Shown piece after piece: positions 55,713 through 64,000 of a stretch of 64,000 nucleotides of DNA. A program made the position numbers and the translations under genes. How positions within the stretch are numbered: position 1 is the first letter of the stretch; the number at the start of each line of letters is the position of its first letter. Under the pieces are notes generated by a model that was not told the origin of the DNA, did no database searches, and saw nothing but the letters and a program-made list of their open reading frames with translations. The stretch lies in the NCBI GenBank assembly GCA_022749755.1, contig CM040453.1:6036102-6100101 (forward strand). The letters run 5' to 3'. The DNA is from Azadirachta indica. Taxonomy: Eukaryota > Streptophyta > Magnoliopsida > Sapindales > Meliaceae.

Positions 55713-58268
55713 ATGGAATCAAAACCTTCTAGCAGCACAAGAAAGGTTTTGTTTTTCATACCTTCACTTTATATTGAGCGACATTGGAATTGTCAATTAT
55801 TTTTTTTACATTTCCTGAAGAATTGCTTTTGAGCTTCTGCAGATTAAATATGCACCAAAAGCTCCTCCTCGCCGGGCACCAAAGCCTGAAGTCAAAACGT
55901 ACATTTCATTTTTTTAACTAGTAATTTGGACGCCATTTCTTGTTGTGATTTCCTTTCTTGTCTCATTGCCGTGTGCTGTTTTCAGTGAAGTGGTTGAAAA
56001 TGCTGATGCTGTCCAGGCCACGGATTTGCTGCAACGTATCAATGCAAATGTGTTTGTCAATCGATTCTTTTTTTATTTTTTTTAATGTTCATTATGTCTA
56101 TCTTTCTCTTGTGTTTTATGCTTATGTTTTAATTCTCCTCTTCTTCCTTAGCATGGTGCTCTGAGGGGAAAGCCTAAAGTTGAAAAAAAGGGTAATTCTT
56201 TCTGTCAAGCTGCACGTCAAGCTGCATTTTATTTATTAGAATCAACTTTCAAGGCAAATATCTTAATGTTACTGTTTCTATGTCCATATATGTCTTTAAG
56301 TTTATTCTTTCTGGTGGTTTTTCTGCTACAAGTTACCACTTGGCATTCTCATAATGACAGTTATCAACCAAGTAATTCTCTGTGAAATTCATCCGAAAAT
56401 TAATAATGCTACAACATCACTATTTATTTAATGTTTATATAACTTTGACATCTAGAGAAAGATTAATCTTTTCTTATATATTTGATTATTTTTATGCTGT
56501 GATTCACTACTTCAAGAACCAAATGCTGTAATTTGGAATCTTCCTCTCTCTGTCCTGTGTTCTTAAGCCTTAATATATATGGTTTATTGAATTCAGTACT
56601 CTAAAAATATTTAAGATTCCTGCTGCAAGTGGCTCTAACTTTATTATTGTGCATCACAAATTATAAAGAAGTTGATTTATCGATATTAGTTTAAATTTGC
56701 ATGAATTGGGTATTATGGCTTCAGTTCATATCTTTTTTTGGTATTGTTAATCAACTGAAGATAAGCAAATGCCTGGGAGTTTTGGCATTCAGTTATGGAC
56801 CAGCGACTCTTTCTGTTCTATTGAATATTTTACTGAAAAACAATTCAATTTTGATCTTGTCAAGTATATACCTGAATAAGAAAGATTCTTTTAATTCTTT
56901 ATCTTAAAAATATGCAGTTGCAGCATCACAAATTGCATTTGGTCATGGAGGTGCGTCAACTTCTGTAAAATCATATGGTATTCCCAAAGGTTGGAGTAGC
57001 GGTAACAGAGGTCAAGGTTCTGCTTCAAATGGTATGCTATTCTTAAATACATACTCTATTAATACTTCCAGTGCATTACACTTATGATGACGCTTCTGCA
57101 GGTGGCTCAGGCCTGAGGCCAGAGAAAGAATACCAAGAACCATGGGTAGGTAAAACTGTGACTACGTTTGAAAACTGATGCCACTTTGGTTTATTTCCTA
57201 GCTCTTCTCTGTTAATTTGTGTGTTTTTGTATATTCATTTTGATTTAATTAATATTGCAGGATTATTACAGTTATTATCCTGTAACTCTTCCTCTGAGGA
57301 GACCATATTCAGGAAATCCAGGTGTGCTCTGAGGAAAAGAACTATTAGTAGGATATTAATCTATATTCTGCTTGCTTTCAGTTGAATTGGGCATTGCCAT
57401 ATACACGACTGAATTATAGCTTACAGATGGTTGGTTTGAGTCATTTCTTTTTCTAGAGTTTTGAGGTTTTACAGTATGCCATGATGAAACCTGCAAACTA
57501 TGAGACTGCCTTCAACTTGTTTATATGGCTTGTAGAACTTCTTGATGAGGAAGAATTTGGGGAGGCACCTGAAACCCTAGTTTATGACGAAAGTTCCATG
57601 AACCCAGCAGAAGAACTTGGCCTAATGGTTGGTAAACCCACACTAAGAAGTTCAAATAGTACTCCTGTATACCTAGTTTCTTTGTAATGCTTAACGATGG
57701 TTAGTGGACAGGAGGAGAATGTGGAACCAAGCATGTTTTTTCTTCAGTTACCATCAGCAATGCCTATGAGGAAGCGGTCAGCAACAACAGATGGGCAACA
57801 AGTAACTGAAAGCTCAAGTAGACATGAGGGTTTGCATGCTAAGGAGAAGGCGTGCAGTTTTAATGAGTTACCAGGAGGCTTCATGGGTAAATTGCTAGTA
57901 TACAGGAGTGGTGCTGTCAAGCTAAAGCTTGGTGACACCTTTTACGATGTGAGTATATATACTTCTGAAGGAGACTAAAGAATGCATGTTGTTATACATT
58001 TTGCTATAAGAATATGAAAAATAATAAAGTAACAAATGAAAAACAAAAGGAGAACCGCTTCTAATATTTGCTTAATCTGAACATTTGGTTTAAACCACAT
58101 GCAAAATGAATGGTGCAGGTTACCCCGGGTATGGATTGTACATTTTCTCAGGATGTTGTAACTATTAATACTCAAGAGAAGAATTGTTGTGCTGTTGGGG
58201 AGCTCAACAAGCGTGCCATTGTAACGCCAGACGTGGATTCTGTTTTAAAAGGTTTTGCTGATTTCTGA
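55713..58268 (+). CDS. RPC4: RNA polymerase III subunit RPC4 (RPC53 homologue)
   Basis: Ten plus-strand coding exons: 55713-55745, 55843-55898, 55986-56049, 56152-56191, 56918-57031, 57102-57145, 57261-57321, 57536-57627, 57712-57948 and 58119-58268. They sum to 891 bases, 296 residues plus stop, all in phase with GT/AG borders. The N-terminus (MESKPSSSTRK, IKYAPKAPPRRAPKPE) is basic and proline-rich, as in RPC4. The middle is Gly/Ser-rich and acidic (LLDEEEFGEAPE). The C-terminal RPC4 domain carries FFLQLPSAMPM, LPGGFMGKLLVYRSG, VKLKLGDTFYDV and PDVDSVLKGFADF. RPC4 dimerises with RPC5 (RPC37 in yeast) in a TFIIF-like module that acts in RNA polymerase III initiation and termination. The protein is nuclear. 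Confidence 0.93.
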
Positions 58269-59362
58269 TGGTTTATGCTAATTACCAGCATAATATTAAA
58301 ATTTAGTTTAGTTTTATACATGGATTAAATTAATAAATCTAACTTTATCTGGGGAGAAACAAAGGAAAAAAAGTAGGAGAATATAGCTTACGTTACTCTT
58401 ATCATTCCTTTTATTAAAAAGTTGCTACAGATTGGATAGCACTTGAGAGAGAGAGAGAGATTGAGATTTTGTTTGTTTTTGTTTTTTTTCTTGCTAAAAG
58501 AGCACACACAGTGGAAATTAATCCAATTGGTTAATTTTAGAAATATGAAATCTCTTTTTCTTTTTCAACAAATTTCAGGTATAATAACTATTAATACCGA
58601 AATTTACAGCTTTAATATCTTACAATAAACTCTCTCTTTGACTTCTGCTCAAAAGAAAATTTTATTGCTGGATCGATGAAATAGCATGACTAAATCTTCA
58701 TAAGTAAGGCATGATATATATATATATATATTGTCAGTTTCCTTGTCCTAACAGTACTTGGAGTGAAGTTCAATAGAATTTAAATGAGTTTTAAATTAGA
58801 ATTACAAACTCAATTTGGCTTCCCATTCCTGTAAGGATCCTGATGAACAACTATTTCCTTCAACTTGCGACTTTAGCTGGATCTTCCTGAGTAAACATGA
58901 TTTAACTTAGCTGGATCTTCCTGAGTAGACATGATTGAACTAGAGCTTGTTTTCGGTCAAACTGAACAAACCCTTATCCTAGCTGAATAGATATTTTAGC
59001 CTGCTGCCATATGGCTTATTAACCCCTTATGCTTCGGGCCATTCTCTCAAACAATAACCTTTGACCATGATAGAAAAGCCCTAACTTTTCTCAAGCCAGC
59101 GCTCGACTGGAAAACTGACCCAGGCCTTTTCCAAGGTTGTCATTAGCCTTTGGGTTAACAAATTTTAAGGAATGGCTCAGCAATCTGATAATTGAAATAA
59201 TACTTCTGAATTGCTGCTATCTGAAGATAACTAACAGGTCATTGTTTTTACAATGAACAGCTTTATTATTATAAACATTACCAGCAATTAATTGGCGAAA
59301 TGACGTTGAAAGCCAACAAAGGATCAAGTTTTTTCTTGATAAATATTCATTAAGTAGGCGGC
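58269..59362. other. Convergent spacer between RPC4 and the transporter gene
   Basis: 3' flanks of two convergent genes. It contains a GAGAGA tract near 58445-58460, (TA)n near 58713-58730 and a two-unit 34-bp tandem repeat at about 58873-58940. No gene was recognised. Confidence 0.6.
58873..58940. repeat. 34-bp tandem repeat, two units
   Basis: TTAGCTGGATCTTCCTGAGT begins at 58873 and again at 58907; the units differ at about two positions. Confidence 0.9.
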
Positions 59363-62300
59363 TCAACTCATTTCTCTGCTCATAGCGCGTTGAGGTAGAA
59401 AGGGTCTGCATGTCATTATAACTCCAATTGCCTCCACCACATTTAGAAGGAAAAACACCATATGATTACCTGCATGCACTTAAAATTTAAGTAGCCAAGC
59501 CCTTGCATTTCATGAAATAATAGCTTAGGTTAGTTCAAGATAATTCTACACTCTACATTTGCATTTATTTAGAGAGGAAAAAGAGAAAAGAGATGGAGCA
59601 TGATTAGATTAACAGAAAGTATTCATAGAGCAAACTAGGTGTAGTGCTGGTAGATCTCTGCACATGAGATTTGCATCAACCATAAAAGAATAAAGGACAT
59701 GTAAGCACAAACTAGTTCTTTTTCATAGTTTAGCCAACAGGAACCTCCAGTGATAAATTTCATTAGTACCATACCTGGGAGGAAGTCAGCATCTTCGCGC
59801 TTTTGTGCCCAAGAAAATCTGCAAAGACCAGAGCCAATTTAACCATTTATTACATTTTTTAAGAGAAAAAAAAAAAAAAAAACTCTCAACATATAATTTG
59901 GTTAAAAGTTTAACGGAGCAAATAAAAAAGAGTTATCTACAACTATGCATATTATATATTATACAAACAGACATTAAATTAAAGTGGGAAGACTAGTTAT
60001 TCTCATGTTCTACTTTGTGAAAGTGTTGATGGGAACTGATATCTAAGAGATGACTTGCAAAGATATTGAATAATAAATTTGAAATAAGAAACTGTTTAGT
60101 TTCTCAGTTTGGTTACAATTAAAGTATGCAACGGATCTACTGAACCTAGGACAAGTGCAAGCTAAACCACAAGGGTTTTCTTAAACTCTAGGATAGAAGT
60201 GTACAGGTGACTTAAAGATATAGATTAATATTATTGGGCTTTTTATTTATTTATTTTTATTTACATCTCACATAAAAGCAGAAAAAGCTACGCATGTGTA
60301 AATGACATTTATCTGTTAGCACCTACAAACAAAATGATACAATCAAATAATAGGATACTTACACCGAACCTCCTATAGCTGGACCAGCAGTTTTGGCAAG
60401 TGACATTGCAGTCATAGCAATTCCATTGGCAGCTCCTCTCTGATCCTGATTCTGTTGTGCCTTAGCCGGTCAAATCAACTTGACATATATTTATAAAGGA
60501 AGAACGATAATTTGACAAACCAAAAATGAAACAACTGAAAGCATGGAACTATAATGAATAAACCAAGAAAAGAAATTTACCACTGTTCTGTTTTGCATAA
60601 GGAATAATCCAGTTACGATAGACATCTAGCGAAAAGTCTAAAAAAGTACAAGAAAAAATAATTAGTAGCAACAATATTGATAAAAAGGATATGAAAGCAA
60701 TAATTATGAATGTAAGGAATCTGAATAAGTTAACAGCCATACTGAGAGACTCAATCACTCAAACTTCTCATTCCAAACATATTGATTCTAAGGTTGAGTT
60801 CAAGCGAGATCATTATGTTCCACAAGCACAAATACAGTATAGAATCAGCAGAACTGTTACTAAGCAAATTGTAATCATTTTTGATGCAAATTTATGCTTG
60901 TTCTATGACACAAGGCAATTAGTATGACATTATGATAAAGTGCTCCGAAAGCCCCCGCTTATTACCAAGCTCCAAATAGGACTAGTTTAAGCAAATTGAC
61001 ATGTAGCTTTATTCAAAAACTTTAATCTACTGTTAAGCTATACTTACTGCAACAAAACAATCAAGTGGTGATCCTAATCTATTTACACCAGAAACTCCAA
61101 AAAAATACCACGCCTTATATGGAGCAATGTTGTTGAACATTAATCGGAAGAAAAACAGTGATGTTATTTTCTATATACTAATCATTAGATAAAGAATAAA
61201 AGCAAGAAACAACGAAACAAAAGATTCAAGCTCCCCATAAGAGATCATATAAGATGCATAAATTAAATAAATTTGAAGCTGATAGTTTTGTCATTATAAA
61301 CACTAAGTGGTTTTAAAACATTTAGTAGATGACCCAAAAATTAGAAATCCCTTAGAATATAATCAATAAATGGGGATCATCAGTATGGAGTATATCCACT
61401 TACAGATAAGACATTCTTCACCATAGAAGCGCAATTTACCAATAAGGCAAGGCTGAATCCAGATAGCATTGCTATATAAGTGTAACTTGTCAAAAGAGGT
61501 ATAGAGAAAACCTGTACATGGGGAATTAAGTTACCCAAAAGAAAGAAAAGGACATATTTCTTAAAAACATATGTTAAGTAAACCAAATGCCACATGGTTC
61601 TTCAAAATGTACCCCTGCTATGCGCGCCACCATTATCGGCCCAAAAGTCCTCTCGATATATGGGTATACAGAAATTTGGAAGACGAGGCTGAAACCTGGA
61701 AGTTGAATAAGCAGACAATTGTCAACCATTTTTGTAGAGTGCTACATGAAATGAAAATCAAAACGTGAAAATAAAAAATTAAATGGATACCAACAATTTT
61801 TACCCTAAACTTTGGCAAATTAACAAATAAGGATATGATTTTCTCAAATTTTAACAATTTAGTCCCTGGCCTAGTGCCTTTTGCTTCGTAAAACCTGCTT
61901 CCCACAACGAATCATGTGTACCATAATATCAAGGACTAAAATGTGAACATTGTGCAAAAACCATTTTATGATTTGTTAATTTTTCCAAAGTTTTGGGACA
62001 AAAATGTAACTACCCAAAAAAAATTGCATAAACAACAAATGCTTGATAAACATCATTCTAACTGAAAATAATATTGGAATCTCGCGCTATAGCTATAGAA
62101 ATATTAACTTGAATGGTAACATAAAACTTCGAAAGTTTAAGTTGATAGTTAAGGATTTAAACTTCAGCACATCCTATCATGTGCATGGCCAAATTTGTGC
62201 AGTCAATTTGTTACATGAAGCCAATACACAACTGGATAGACGACAGAATTGGAGGATTTGAACACTAGACCTTTTGGTCAACCTGATTTTGATACCGTGA

Positions 62301-63076
62301 TAAGGCAACATAAAACCGCAAAGCTTCAGATAATAGGAAAGGGACAATAGGATGTCCAACAAATTTGATGTTTTCTCCATGTGACACATCTTTTGTGCAG
62401 GGAGACACAGGTTTTTTCAAAAGATTCTACCTTTGATTGTGGACATTAAGTTGACTTTTGTAAGTTCTTTTTTCTTATATCACGAAGAGAGAATGTTCAT
62501 TACCCCCTATATTTTTTTTAATATCTCATCACTTTTTAATTCTTTTTTTCTTTTTGATTTTGCCCTTCAGTTCAATTGATTTATAAAATGATAAAATCGA
62601 AGATATTTGAAATATTAAAGAGCAAAATTAGAATTCATGAGGGTGATAAGATATTACAAAAAATATAGAGGGATAATAGAGCATTAACTCAAAAAGTAGG
62701 GGATAATGGGCATTTTCTCTATCACTAATATGCATACTTTTTCCTGTCAAAACAAAACATGACTAATACAAAAAGTGCACCATGGGAAGTTTGTTTGATA
62801 TTTAAGAGAATTCCTTACATCTAAGCCAGTTTGTTTTAAAATATAGCAGTGTGAACATGACTCTATTTAAAAGTGCTTTAAAAGTTTTTTAGGCAGCAAG
62901 GTTGGATAAAAATGTTAAAAGAACAAAGAAGAAAAATGTACAAGATGATTAAAGTATAAAAAGGGCAATCTAAGTATCCACTTTGTACCTGAGATGGTCA
63001 GAACTATCCCAACATCTTCAGTTGAATAACTCAGACCGCCATATTTCCTAGGGCTAACAGCCCAGAGTGAAAATAT
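59363..63076 (-). CDS. ZIFL-type major facilitator transporter, 3' half (5' end outside window)
   Basis: Seven minus-strand exons are visible: 62989-63076, 61613-61695, 61404-61511, 60581-60625, 60363-60451, 59775-59818 and 59363-59469. They give 187 residues plus stop in one frame. Readable segments in order are [101 protein letters not shown] and [16 protein letters not shown]. These fit the C-terminal six-helix half of the zinc-induced-facilitator-like family (full length near 480 residues). Members move Zn, K or auxin-related cargo, or nicotianamine, at vacuolar or plasma membranes; which applies here cannot be told. The exons for the N-terminal half were not found up to 64000 and should lie to the right. 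The intron 61696-62988 carries two MITE-like insertions. Confidence 0.88.
61791..62010. mobile_element. MITE-like inverted-repeat element in a transporter intron
   Basis: About 220 bases with inverted ends of roughly 35 bases: ACCCTAAACTTTGGCAAATT at the left pairs with AATTTTTCCAAAGTTTTGGG at the right. The interior includes TTTAGTCCCTGG and AAGGACTAAAATG, also in inverse relation. A candidate 3-bp TAC flank lies on both sides (61788-61790, 62011-62013), pointing to a PIF/Harbinger-like or CACTA-like origin. There is no coding capacity. Confidence 0.65.
62487..62720. mobile_element. hAT-like MITE, copy 3
   Basis: A 234-bp element starting GAGAGAATGTTCATTACCCC and ending with the inverse (GGGGATAATGGGCATTTTCT), flanked by 8-bp direct repeats ATCACGAA (62479-62486) and ATCACTAA (62721-62728). 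The interior matches the copies at 6248 and 35921. It lies inside an intron of the ZIFL-type transporter gene. Confidence 0.85.
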
Positions 63077-64000
63077 CTATGGAAGAAAGAACAATACTAC
63101 ATTTAGCCAATCAGATGACAAGTAAAAATATAGGCAAACAAACAACAATTGCAACATCTAGCCAACTTGATTACGAGTAAAATATAGACAAACAAAGAAA
63201 TGAGGACTAATAGATATTGCTCTTCGCATTGGAGTGAGATATTTCAGTAACAAAAAATAACTGCATAATCTAATTGAATTATCAGCGTTCTTCATATAGA
63301 AATGAGATATTTCAATATGAAGCATATTTTTTAATAAAAGATTTGACAATATGATGGAATATTGAAAATGGGGGCAACAGACTGCTACACTCTTAGTAGT
63401 GAAGGCAATGACTTTTTTGTTCAAAATGTAGTCCTTGTACTGAAAGTGATGGCGACAGGATTATTTTTTCTATTAGTGGTGGAGCACAAACTATCAAAGA
63501 AAATTAACTGAATTGCAGAGTACGAATGACCAGTCCAAATCACAATGATGAAATTTCATGCAACATGCATTTATTAATGCAAAAAGAATCCATCAAAGAG
63601 AACAACGATGATATTTCATGCAACGTGCATGCATTAATGCAAAAAGAATCCATCCAAGAGAACCCCCATTCAAAGCTAATAACAACCAAACTTTTAGTGA
63701 TTCCATTTGTTTCCATCTATTTTTCAGAGCTAGAGGAGCCCTTCTCCAGAGGAAGAGGAAGATTTTGATTATATAATTCAAGGTTTCCCTCCCTCCCTCC
63801 CTCCCTCTTTCATTTGACTTGGGGCTCTATGATGTATGAACTAGTAGTAACTTATGTATCTGTTATTATCTAAAATTGATGAAGACAGAACACTTCATCA
63901 ATAAAGAGACAGAACTACACATTTCAATCCTCAAGACCAATTCTTATTGGAAAAAAGAACGTACACTTATAAATGAGGGACAACTGAAATAAATAACATA
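63077..64000. other. Right edge: intron of the transporter gene
   Basis: No exon of the transporter could be found here, so this is probably intron. It contains a 60-bp two-unit tandem repeat (63541-63660) and a (CCCT)n tract (about 63787-63806). Confidence 0.55.
63541..63660. repeat. 60-bp tandem repeat, two units
   Basis: Units 63541-63600 and 63601-63660 differ at only a few positions; the shared core is TTAATGCAAAAAGAATCCAT. Confidence 0.93.

Noticed and set aside
60691..60927. 78-codon plus-strand open frame in a transporter intron
   Set aside because: It overlaps intron sequence between two confirmed minus-strand exons and shows no protein similarity.

Overview
The window is nuclear DNA of a flowering plant, most likely a woody eudicot. 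Genes are intron-rich with GT/AG splice sites, intergenic DNA is very AT-rich, and there are plant-type transposons (Ty1/copia, CACTA, MITEs) and plant-specific gene families. The subtilase sequences look Citrus-like to me, but that is an impression from memory, not a result.

Left two thirds (about 1-42.3 kb): a tandem array of subtilisin-like serine proteases of the SBT5 / CO2-response secreted protease type, all on the minus strand and sharing one 11-exon layout. From left to right: an eroded 3' fragment (1894-3010); copy A (3734-9148), complete except for a one-base deletion in exon 9 that stops translation before the catalytic serine; copy B (25083-29516), which lacks exons 1-2 and has a solo LTR inside the catalytic-serine exon; copy C (30744-35372, 777 aa) and copy D (37652-42295, 782 aa), both open from ATG to stop with a full catalytic set. 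The array is intact on the right and broken on the left.

Between copies A and B lies a 15-kb nested transposon block. A degenerate copia retrotransposon (9883-25014) has its 5' LTR split by a decayed CACTA/En-Spm element (10096-20211). The right CACTA terminus and its subterminal GTTGTCGC-type repeats are recognisable; the left terminus is not. Three copies of a small hAT-like MITE family, each with an 8-bp target duplication, sit in a copy A intron, upstream of copy C, and in a transporter intron.

Right third (about 44-64 kb): single-copy housekeeping genes. NCA1, a RING/TPR catalase-activity factor (minus, 390 aa), is followed by LST8, the WD40 subunit of the TOR complex (minus, 316 aa). 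RPC4, an RNA polymerase III subunit (plus, 296 aa), is head-to-head with LST8. The 3' half of a ZIFL-type major facilitator transporter (minus) runs off the right edge. NCA1 and LST8 both have an intron in the 5' leader and share an identical 16-nt motif there.

No prokaryotic features, CRISPR arrays, tRNA or rRNA genes were seen. I found no clearly new multi-gene system. The most informative features are the decay gradient of the protease array, the LTR-in-LTR-type nesting, the MITE family and the shared 5' leader motif.
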